From positions 1 to 6,077 of the forward strand of contig JAURJS010000114.1 in assembly GCA_030832135.1 (NCBI GenBank): 6,077 nucleotides of DNA, given 5' to 3'. Positions 1 through 5,587 of the stretch are shown here, piece by piece (positions within the stretch are counted from its first letter, which is position 1; each line of letters begins with the position of its first letter). The notes under the pieces were generated by a model. It did no database searches, had not been told where the DNA came from, and saw nothing but the letters and a program-made list of their open reading frames with translations. Position numbers and translations under genes: made by a program. The DNA is from Candidatus Planktophila sp. GTDB lineage: Bacteria; Actinomycetota; Actinomycetes; Nanopelagicales; Nanopelagicaceae.

Positions 1-425
1 AGGAAGCCGCGAAGTCCGATGTCTACGATGAGACCACCCTTCACAACTTCAATAACTGTACCTACGACAACTTCGTCGCGCTCCTTCTTGCCTTCGATCT
101 CGCCCCATGCACGCTCGTATTGAGCACGCTTCTTAGAGAGGATGAGACGGCCTTCTTTATCTTCCTTCTGAAGAACTAGAGCTTCGACCTTATCGCCGAC
201 CTTAACAATGTCATTTGGATCTGCATCGTGGCGGATTGAGAGTTCACGTGAAGGGATTACGCCTTCAGTCTTATAGCCGACGTCAAGAAGTACTTCTTCG
301 CGGTCTATCTGAACGACTGTACCTGTTACGAGGTCGCCGTCTGAAAAGTTTCTGATTGTGCCTTCGATTGCTGCAAGGAAATCTGCTGCTGATCCGATGT
401 CGTTTACTGCGATTTGTGTAGTCAA
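1..425 (-). CDS. rpsA: 30S ribosomal protein S1, N-terminal part (partial)
   Basis: This is the amino-terminal 141 codons of ribosomal protein S1, which binds mRNA on the 30S subunit and helps translation initiation; the rest lies beyond the left edge. The segment runs from the short lead-in VNDIGSAADFLAAI (residues 7-20) into a first S1/OB-fold repeat (about residues 30-100: GTVVQIDREEVLLDVGYKTEG, then LVLQKEDKEGRLILSKKRA) and the beginning of a second repeat (GTVIEVVKGGLIVDIGLRGF, from about 122). The pattern is that of actinobacterial S1. The start is TTG at 425: no ATG or GTG lies in frame close upstream, and a GGAG sits 4 nt before it. The gene is transcribed leftward, divergently from the MFS gene, with its own promoter and a leader of roughly 64 nt. 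In many actinobacteria polA and rpsA lie close together; here the MFS gene separates them. Family assignment is very secure. Confidence 0.96.
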   Translation of the reverse strand, partial: MTTQIAVNDIGSAADFLAAIEGTIRNFSDGDLVTGTVVQIDREEVLLDVGYKTEGVIPSRELSIRHDADPNDIVKVGDKVEALVLQKEDKEGRLILSKKRAQYERAWGEIEGKKERDEVVVGTVIEVVKGGLIVDIGLRGF

Positions 426-429
426 GATG

Positions 430-433
430 CTCC
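430..433 (-). promoter_or_regulatory. rpsA ribosome-binding site (GGAG) deciding a TTG start
   Basis: Read on the minus strand, GGAG precedes the TTG at 425 by only 4 nt (CATC), shorter than the usual 5-9 nt. It directly abuts the second copy of a tandem 10-mer repeat. No other start codon is available in frame nearby, so this weakly spaced site supports the TTG start. Confidence 0.6.
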
Positions 434-459
434 GTAGGGATAGAAAGTAGTAGGGATAG
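434..459. repeat. Tandem 10-bp repeat in the rpsA leader
   Basis: GTAGGGATAG occurs at 434-443 and again at 450-459 on the plus strand, a perfect 10-of-10 match with a 16-bp period. In the rpsA mRNA this reads CUAUCCCUAC twice, the second copy ending against the GGAG ribosome-binding site. The spacer reads AAAGTA on the plus strand. Role unknown; the position suggests translational control, possibly by S1 itself, but that is inference. Confidence 0.7.
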
Positions 460-474
460 GACGTATTGAGTTTT

Positions 475-489
475 CTCACCTGAGGTGAG
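475..489. promoter_or_regulatory. Perfect 15-bp dyad at the predicted rpsA transcription start
   Basis: CTCACCT-G-AGGTGAG is an inverted repeat with 7-bp arms around a single central base. It starts at the predicted rpsA transcription start (about 489, 7 nt past the -10 box). It could be a protein operator overlapping +1 to +15, or, as RNA, a small hairpin capping the 5' end of the rpsA transcript. The symmetry is seen directly; the function is inferred. Confidence 0.5.
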
Positions 490-495
490 TCCCCG

Positions 496-525
496 ATTTT
501 AGGCGGGGCGCTCTTATTGGGGCAA
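496..525 (-). promoter_or_regulatory. Predicted rpsA promoter
   Basis: On the minus strand a TTGCCC -35-like hexamer (525-520) is followed after 18 bp by TAAAAT (501-496), which matches five of six bases of the TATAAT consensus. Transcription would begin near 489, giving a leader of about 64 nt before the TTG. The -10 box lies in the loop of an inverted repeat, CCCCG at 491-495 and CGGGG at 504-508. Confidence 0.55.
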
Positions 526-554
526 ATCCGCTGATTTCCCGCGGTATGTGAGCG

Positions 555-560
555 TAGAAT
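555..560 (+). promoter_or_regulatory. Predicted -10 box of the MFS gene (leaderless start)
   Basis: TAGAAT ends 9 nt before the ATG at 570, so transcription would begin at or just before the start codon. No Shine-Dalgarno sequence is present. The in-frame stop TAG at 555-557 is part of this same box, so the coding frame cannot extend upstream. The -35 region (about 532-537, TGATTT) is weak. Confidence 0.45.
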
Positions 561-569
561 CGCTGGTCT

Positions 570-1796
570 ATGAAGCGCTATGCCGAACTCTTCCGATTCC
601 CAAATGTCTGGGTCTTGGTATTGAGCGCATTTCCAGCCCGCGTCGCCTATGGCATGGTCGGACTAGGTATCTTCTTTAAGGTCGAGCAGGAGCTCAACTC
701 TGTAGCCCTGGCCGGCCTCGCTGTTGGCGTCAACGCCGCCGCAGGTGCAGCAACAGCTGGCATCCGAGGCACCATCATCGATCGCAACGGTATGAAGTGG
801 CCGCTTCGAATTCAAGTACCTGGCTATGCAATTATGTTGATTGCCCTCAATGGTGCAACTGATAAATCATCGCTACTCATCTTCTCTCTTCTACTGGGAT
901 TAACTGCTCCCCCTATCAATCTCTCCGTGCGCCCATTGTGGCGAGATGCTGTCTCTGACGAATGGCTTCGCACCGCATATGCAGTCGACACCGCAGTGAT
1001 GAGCGCAGCAGGAGTAATCGGACCAGTAATTGTTACAGCACTCGCGCTCTCATCAACTCCATCAAGTGCTCTCTACACATGTGCCGCCTTGATGCTTATC
1101 GGTGGTGGTTCACTAGCAATTACAAAGATTGCCCGCAACTGGATTCCTGAAGAGAAACCTGAAGTCAAGGTTTCTATGTGGCGCCACCGCCCACTGCAAC
1201 TTCTCGTTGTTGAAGGATGTTTTATCGGTTTCGGTTGGGGCGTATTTGATGTTGCAGTCCCTGCCTTTGCAACGTTGGAAGATGTCCCCCATCGCACCGC
1301 CTGGATCTTCACTGCGATGGGAGTTGCAAACATTATCGGTGGCCTTCTTGGTGGCCTCGTCTCAAAGAAAACGACACCGCTTGGCGCACTCCGCAAAACT
1401 TACTTCGCCTGGTTTATCGTCTCTCTTCCACTTGCGTTCTTATATCCAGATTGGCCGATGGTGATCGGTGGCGCATTTATGGGCCTCGTCGGTGGAGCAA
1501 TCCAAGTCTTCTACTGGGAAGTGATGGAGGCAGTTCGCCCACAGGGCTCCCCAACGGGAATGATGGGTTGGCTCTGGACGATCGAAGGAACGCTGATGTC
1601 TATAGGTGCGGCATCGGGTGGGGTTATTTCAGAGAAAGTCTCACCAAATTTTGCACTGGGAATTACAACGGTCTGTATCGGTATCGGTTACACAATCCTC
1701 ACCATCGGTCGAGGCCGCCTAGCAGATGCAAATAAACTTCCAACCGATGAGGAAGATCTCGCTGCGATGAAAGATAACGCCACCACTAATCAGTGA
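570..1796 (+). CDS. Major facilitator superfamily (MFS) permease
   Basis: A 408-residue integral membrane protein with about twelve hydrophobic segments, the usual MFS length. It probably exports or imports a small solute across the cytoplasmic membrane by secondary transport; the substrate cannot be read from the sequence. An MFS motif-A-like loop, GIRGTIIDRNG, lies at residues 64-74 between the second and third membrane segments. A hydrophilic central loop (about 188-207, WIPEEKPEVKVSMWRHRP) separates the two six-helix halves. A matching glycine-rich loop with GGLVSKKTTPLG (261-272) occupies the equivalent place in the second half. The tail after residue 380 is charged and cytoplasmic-looking. 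The start is fixed by an in-frame TAG at 555-557 and is probably leaderless. The gene stands alone, divergent from rpsA and convergent with polA, overlapping polA's stop by 7 bp. Drug-efflux annotation would be a guess. Fold assignment is secure, function open. Confidence 0.88.
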   Translation: MKRYAELFRFPNVWVLVLSAFPARVAYGMVGLGIFFKVEQELNSVALAGLAVGVNAAAGAATAGIRGTIIDRNGMKWPLRIQVPGYAIMLIALNGATDKSSLLIFSLLLGLTAPPINLSVRPLWRDAVSDEWLRTAYAVDTAVMSAAGVIGPVIVTALALSSTPSSALYTCAALMLIGGGSLAITKIARNWIPEEKPEVKVSMWRHRPLQLLVVEGCFIGFGWGVFDVAVPAFATLEDVPHRTAWIFTAMGVANIIGGLLGGLVSKKTTPLGALRKTYFAWFIVSLPLAFLYPDWPMVIGGAFMGLVGGAIQVFYWEVMEAVRPQGSPTGMMGWLWTIEGTLMSIGAASGGVISEKVSPNFALGITTVCIGIGYTILTIGRGRLADANKLPTDEEDLAAMKDNATTNQ

Positions 1797-4408
1797 GCAG
1801 CAACGTTCCAATTCTTACCAACGCCGATGCCCACATTAAGTGGGGCTTTCAGTGGGAATGCGCTTCCCATCTCGCGACGCACTAGTTCTGTGACCGCCTC
1901 TTCTTCCTTAGAGATAATCTCTAGGATGAGTTCATCGTGAACCTGCAAGAGCAGGCGCGATGTATAGCCCCCTTCAACAAGAGCCTTTTGAACGTTGAGC
2001 ATCGCTAACTTGATGATGTCAGCAGCCGAACCTTGGATCGGCGCATTGAGCGCCATCCGCTCTGCCACTTCACGGCGTTGACGGTTATCGCTCATTAAAT
2101 CTGGCAAATATCGACGACGCCCCATCACTGTCTCGGTATAACCAACTTTGCGCGCCTCCTCCACCACGGTCTTGAGGTAATCGCGAATACCACCAAAGCG
2201 TTCAAAGTAGCGATCCATTAAATCTTGTGCTGCAGGTGGTGAGAGATCTAATTGGGCTGCAAGTCCATATGAACTCAAACCATAAGCAAGTCCATAAGAC
2301 ATCGCCTTAATCTGACGTCGCATCTCAGGATCTACCTCTCCTGGTTTTACGCCAAATACCTCTCCAGCAATAGAGGCATGGAGATCTTCACCTGATTCAA
2401 AAGCCTTAATCAAATTAGCATCATGAGAGAGGTGAGCCATGATGCGCATCTCGATCTGGCTGTAATCAGCGGTAAGAAGGGCGTCATATCCCTTACCGGC
2501 GATAAAGGTGGCGCGAATCTTTCGACCATCTTCAGTGCGAACAGGAATATTCTGCAGATTTGGCCCCACTGATGAAAGACGTCCGGTGGCTGCAACAGTC
2601 TGCGCGAAGTGGGTATGAATCCGCTTATCGCCAGCAACTTCTGCAATCAGGCCATCGATAGTTGTTGCCAGCTTCTTCACTTCACGAATACGAAGCAATG
2701 ATGCAAGAACTGGGTGCGAAGTCTTTTCGAAGAGCCAATTGAGCGAATCCGCATCTGTAGTGAAACCTGTCTTGATCTTCTTCGTCTTCGGTAATCCAAG
2801 CTCTTCAAATAGAACCACTTGAAGCTGCTTCGGAGATGCGACGTTGAACTCATGCCCCACAGATGCATGCGCTTTCTGGGTCTCTTCCGCTACCTCGCTT
2901 TCAAAGAGCTCAAGCAGTCGAGAGAGCTCCTTAACATCGACTGCAACTCCACGGCTCTCCATAATCGCAAGCAGCTCTGCTATCGGAAGCTCGAGGTTTG
3001 TAAAGAGGTCGTTCAGATTTCGTTCTGCAAGATCTGCTTCAAGGTTTTGCTTGATCTCAAATGAACCTGCAGCTTGCGATGCTAGAAGATTCTCAGGCGA
3101 TGAGGTATCGAGAGGTGACCCCCACTTATCAGCGATATCGGCAAAGGAAGAGGCTCGCGTTCCAGGGTTGACCAGGTATGCCGCGATATCGATATCGAAT
3201 GAGAATCCGGCGAGTGAACTGATTCTGGCAAGCGCCTTGCCGTCATAGACAATCTTGGGAACTTTGACATCAGATGCCCACTCCCCCAGTGAGGAGCCCT
3301 CAATGAGGAATACATCCTTTGTGTTGAGTGCGACTGCATACCTGACCAACTTCTCATCGACTGATTCATTGGAAAGTTCAAATGCAATTGCAATCTCGCC
3401 CTGATGTGAGGCAATCTTCTTTGAGAGCTCAGCTGTTGAGATGAAATCTGCCTTCACTGGTGCGCCAAAGAGATCACCTTGTAATTCATTGGCTGCTGAC
3501 TTCTTCGCCTTTGCTGGGGCAGAACCTGCTGCCGCGATCGGCTTGAAACGTTCTCTTAGCGTCTTAAATTCAAGAGTGGTGAGAAGTGGATCAATCTTCT
3601 CCAGCTCCACACCCTTCCACTCCATCGAATCGAGGGCAAAGGTGATGGGCGCATCATGCACCAATTGTGTGAGTTCACGGTTACGAATAACGTTATCGAT
3701 ATTGTCACGAAGTGCCTGTCCAACTTTGCCGCCAACTTTATCGACCTCAGATAGAAGGTCCTTTAGCGATCCATATTCAACAACCCACTTCGCCGCTGTC
3801 TTCTCTCCCACCCCTGGAATTGATGGCAGGTTATCGCTTGGGTCTCCACGCAGCGCTGCAAAATCTGGATACTGGGCCGGAGTCATTCCATACTTCTCAA
3901 AGACGGCATCGGGTGTCATCCGCGCCATCTCGCTGACACCGCGCTTGGGATAGAGCACAGTCGTCTTTTCGTTCACCAATTGGAAGCTATCTCTATCGCC
4001 AGTACAGATCAGGATCTCAAATCCATCTGACTCTGCCTTCCTGGAGATCGTTGCAATCAGATCATCGGCTTCATAGCCTTCCAGCTGGAAGTGCTCAATT
4101 CCACAGCCATCGATAAACTCATGAAGATATGACATCTGCGAGCGGAACTCATCAGGTGTTGAGGCTCGATTGGCCTTATATTCAGGGAAGATATCGGAGC
4201 GGAAAGTCTTGCGGGAAACATCGAAGGCGACTGCGAGGTGTGTTGGCTTCTCCTCCTTAATCAAGGAGATTAGCATTGTTGCAAAGCCATAGATGGCGTT
4301 GGTGTGTTGGCCCATCGCTGTCGTGAAATTCTCCACCGGAAGTGCATAGAAGGCGCGATAGGCCATTGAATGGCCATCGATTAATAAGAGTTTCTTAGGC
4401 GCGCTCAT
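1790..4408 (-). CDS. polA: DNA polymerase I
   Basis: A complete 872-residue Pol I, which fills gaps in repair and replaces Okazaki primers. The 5' nuclease domain spans about 1-290: LLLIDGHSMAYRAF (7-20), YKANR (77-81), EGYEADDL (110-117), CTGDRDSFQLV (135-145), and a helix-hairpin-helix with GDPSDNLPSIPGVGEKTA (188-205). An Ala/Lys-rich linker follows (292-307). The 3'-5' exonuclease domain (about 320-470) has lost its acidic metal ligands: FELS replaces the FDTE-type motif at 343-346, so proofreading is predicted absent. The polymerase domain carries TGRLSSVGPNLQNIP (608-622), motif A DYSQIEMR (648-655), O helix RRQIKAMSYG (697-706) and motif C VHDE (823-826). Tyr705 occupies the Taq Phe667 position. 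The start is taken as ATG 4408, where MSAPKKLLLIDG aligns with family N-termini; in-frame ATGs at 4417 and 4429 lie upstream. The -10-like TAGGAT ends 7 nt before 4408, though AGGA within it could also be a ribosome-binding site. Confidence 0.97.
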   Translation of the reverse strand: MSAPKKLLLIDGHSMAYRAFYALPVENFTTAMGQHTNAIYGFATMLISLIKEEKPTHLAVAFDVSRKTFRSDIFPEYKANRASTPDEFRSQMSYLHEFIDGCGIEHFQLEGYEADDLIATISRKAESDGFEILICTGDRDSFQLVNEKTTVLYPKRGVSEMARMTPDAVFEKYGMTPAQYPDFAALRGDPSDNLPSIPGVGEKTAAKWVVEYGSLKDLLSEVDKVGGKVGQALRDNIDNVIRNRELTQLVHDAPITFALDSMEWKGVELEKIDPLLTTLEFKTLRERFKPIAAAGSAPAKAKKSAANELQGDLFGAPVKADFISTAELSKKIASHQGEIAIAFELSNESVDEKLVRYAVALNTKDVFLIEGSSLGEWASDVKVPKIVYDGKALARISSLAGFSFDIDIAAYLVNPGTRASSFADIADKWGSPLDTSSPENLLASQAAGSFEIKQNLEADLAERNLNDLFTNLELPIAELLAIMESRGVAVDVKELSRLLELFESEVAEETQKAHASVGHEFNVASPKQLQVVLFEELGLPKTKKIKTGFTTDADSLNWLFEKTSHPVLASLLRIREVKKLATTIDGLIAEVAGDKRIHTHFAQTVAATGRLSSVGPNLQNIPVRTEDGRKIRATFIAGKGYDALLTADYSQIEMRIMAHLSHDANLIKAFESGEDLHASIAGEVFGVKPGEVDPEMRRQIKAMSYGLAYGLSSYGLAAQLDLSPPAAQDLMDRYFERFGGIRDYLKTVVEEARKVGYTETVMGRRRYLPDLMSDNRQRREVAERMALNAPIQGSAADIIKLAMLNVQKALVEGGYTSRLLLQVHDELILEIISKEEEAVTELVRREMGSAFPLKAPLNVGIGVGKNWNVAAH
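1830..1869 (+). terminator. Possible hairpin pair downstream of the MFS gene
   Basis: Two small stem-loops follow the MFS stop by 33-72 nt: CCCAC/GTGGG with loop ATTAA (1830-1844), and TGGGAA/TTCCCA with a 5-nt loop (1853-1869). Neither has a clear T-run, only CTTTC after the first. They lie inside the polA C-terminal codons. They could stop or stabilise the MFS transcript, but small stems like these are common by chance. Confidence 0.2.
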
Positions 4409-4415
4409 GGCGCAC

Positions 4416-4421
4416 ATCCTA
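4416..4421 (-). promoter_or_regulatory. Predicted -10 box of polA (possible leaderless start)
   Basis: On the minus strand TAGGAT (4421-4416) is followed by 7 nt and the polA ATG at 4408, a spacing that would put +1 at the start codon. The same bases contain AGGA 8 nt before the ATG, so they could instead serve as a ribosome-binding site on a longer transcript starting inside the thioesterase gene. No good -35 hexamer is visible. Confidence 0.4.
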
Positions 4422-4431
4422 TGTAACAAGT

Positions 4432-4437
4432 TAAGAT
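4432..4437 (+). promoter_or_regulatory. Predicted -10 box of the thioesterase gene (leaderless start)
   Basis: TAAGAT is followed by 8 nt (TTCGAACT) and the ATG at 4446, which predicts a leaderless mRNA. No Shine-Dalgarno-like sequence lies in that interval. The -35 region would fall around 4409-4414, against the polA start codon, and is not recognisable. Confidence 0.45.
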
Positions 4438-4445
4438 TTCGAACT

Positions 4446-4856
4446 ATGACGCAACCTGATTACTTGGCAATTATTCGCGAGCGAGGCTCAGGACTCCTCG
4501 ATCAGAAGATGGGTATTGAAGTGATTGAGGCCTCCCCACAGCGACTCGTCGGTCGCATGCCGGTAGAGGGAAATACTCAACCTATTGGACTTCTCCATGG
4601 TGGAGCTAATGTCGTTCTGGCAGAGTCACTCGGTTCTATTGGAACTCAACTCCATGCAGGTCCAGATCGAAAGATTGTTGGTGTCGATATCAATGCGACG
4701 CACCATAAATCAGCAACCTCAGGCTATGTAACAGCAACTGCGACAGCGATCAGCTTAGGTAAGACGATGTGTAGCTATGAGATTGTGATTGAAAATGAAG
4801 ACGGGCAGCGCACATGCACTGCCCGTATCACCTGCCTTATTCTTGCGCAGCGTTAA
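4446..4856 (+). CDS. Hotdog-fold acyl-CoA thioesterase (PaaI family, EntH/MenI-like)
   Basis: A 136-residue cytoplasmic hydrolase of the single-domain hotdog superfamily, normally a homotetramer cleaving aromatic or acyl CoA (or carrier-protein) thioesters. Residues 45-64 (start QPIGLLHGG, then LAESLGS) match the active-site block of E. coli EntH and YdiI/MenI: Gln45, His51, catalytic Glu60 and Ser64 keep exactly the spacing of EntH Gln48, His54, Glu63 and Ser67. The following VGVDINATHHKSA (78-90) is the second conserved strand of this family. The start at 4446 gives the family's normal length; an upstream in-frame ATG at 4407 would overlap the polA start codon and add 13 residues with no family match. 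The gene is divergent from polA with 37 bp between start codons and converges on livF with a 14-bp gap. The real substrate is unknown: menaquinone synthesis, paa-type aromatic degradation or general housekeeping are all possible, and no pathway gene is adjacent. Confidence 0.9.
   Translation: MTQPDYLAIIRERGSGLLDQKMGIEVIEASPQRLVGRMPVEGNTQPIGLLHGGANVVLAESLGSIGTQLHAGPDRKIVGVDINATHHKSATSGYVTATATAISLGKTMCSYEIVIENEDGQRTCTARITCLILAQR
4801..4826 (-). terminator. Hairpin placed as terminator of the liv operon, inside the thioesterase gene
   Basis: ACGGGCAG (4801-4808) and CTGCCCGT (4819-4826) form a perfect 8-bp GC-rich stem with a 10-nt loop. Read on the minus strand it begins 45 nt after the livF stop and is followed by CTTCATTTTCAAT, moderately U-rich, as expected of a rho-independent terminator. 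On the plus strand no T-run follows. The arms encode part of the thioesterase C-terminus (DGQRTCTAR), so the stem may be coincidence. Confidence 0.4.
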
Positions 4857-4870
4857 TTCTCAATCTCTCT

Positions 4871-5587
4871 TTAAGCACCGTGTCCTAGGTAGGCGGCGCG
4901 AACAGCTGGATCATTTAGTAGCTGTGCGCCAGTACCTTCCATAGAGATATTTCCTGTCTCAAGAACATAGGCACGATCGGCAACTGCAAGCGCCTTCGCT
5001 GCATTCTGCTCAACGAGCAGGATTGTCACACCCTGCTTCTTGATCTCCTTGATGATCTCGAAGATCTGAGCGATAAACATCGGTGCTAGACCCATTGAAG
5101 GCTCATCGAGAAGGAGGAGGCGTGGACGACTCATCAGTGCGCGACCAATAGCGAGCATCTGCTGCTCTCCACCGGAGAGAGTTCCACCCATCTGAGAGAT
5201 ACGTTCTTTCAGACGTGGGAATAGCTCGTACACCATCTCTAAATCTTGCTCGTTCTCAGCCTTTGCATCTGGACGGCTGAACTTACCCATCTCAAGATTC
5301 TCAAGAACTGTCATACCAGGGAAGATTCCTCGACCCTCAGGTGCTTGGCATACTCCTGCAATCACTCGCTCAAATGGCTTGATATCTGTCAGCGGCTTTC
5401 CATCGTAATTGATAGTTCCACTTACTGGAGCGAGGATTCCTGAGATTGTCTTCAGGAGAGTTGTCTTGCCAGCGCCATTTGCGCCAACGAGAGTAACAAT
5501 TTCGCCCGCGCCGACCTGGAGAGAGATTCCCTTAATTGCTTTGATTTTTCCATAGGAAACATGGAGATCATTGATTTCAAGAAGCAT
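4871..5587 (-). CDS. livF: Branched-chain amino acid ABC transporter ATP-binding protein LivF
   Basis: A complete 238-residue ABC ATPase, one of the two nucleotide-binding subunits powering a LivFGHM-type importer of branched-chain amino acids or related amides and ureas. Motifs: Walker A GANGAGKT (35-42), Q-loop Gln81 in CQAPEGRGIFPGMTVLENL (80-98, the classic LivF block), signature LSGGEQQ (137-143), Walker B LLLLDEP (157-163) with catalytic Glu162, D-loop SMGLAP, and VEQN (192-195) at the switch position, where LivF proteins normally have Gln in place of His. The start is set at ATG 5587 because AGGAG at 5597-5601 lies 9 nt upstream; an in-frame TTG at 5596 directly abuts that site with no spacing and would add MPK. 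The first 11 nt overlap the end of livG, implying translational coupling. It is the last gene of the liv operon on this side, followed by the convergent thioesterase gene. Substrate specificity cannot be read from the ATPase. Confidence 0.95.
   Translation of the reverse strand: MLLEINDLHVSYGKIKAIKGISLQVGAGEIVTLVGANGAGKTTLLKTISGILAPVSGTINYDGKPLTDIKPFERVIAGVCQAPEGRGIFPGMTVLENLEMGKFSRPDAKAENEQDLEMVYELFPRLKERISQMGGTLSGGEQQMLAIGRALMSRPRLLLLDEPSMGLAPMFIAQIFEIIKEIKKQGVTILLVEQNAAKALAVADRAYVLETGNISMEGTGAQLLNDPAVRAAYLGHGA

Noticed and set aside
426..569. Riboswitch, attenuator or small RNA gene in the rpsA/MFS intergenic region
   Set aside because: No known riboswitch core, tRNA-like fold or U-run terminator is visible; only the short dyads and the 10-mer repeat can be supported.
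3441..3953. A 170-codon open frame on the plus strand opposite polA
   Set aside because: It is Ser/Ala/Arg-rich with no recognisable motif and lies antisense to the conserved 5' nuclease and linker codons of polA, whose motifs are all intact; it is a shadow frame.
4409..4429. Longer polA starting at ATG 4429 or 4417
   Set aside because: The extra residues (MLHRMCA) are not seen in Pol I N-termini, and the -10-like or ribosome-binding sequence sits just before ATG 4408.
4407..4445. Longer N-terminus for the thioesterase from ATG 4407
   Set aside because: The extra 13 residues match nothing in the family, the start would overlap the polA start codon on the other strand, and the -10 box at 4432-4437 would lie inside the coding region.
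5009..5011. Gln instead of His at the LivF switch position (VEQN) as a possible broken ATPase
   Set aside because: LivF-type subunits commonly have this Gln, while LivG here keeps the His (IEHD); it is family-typical, not damage.
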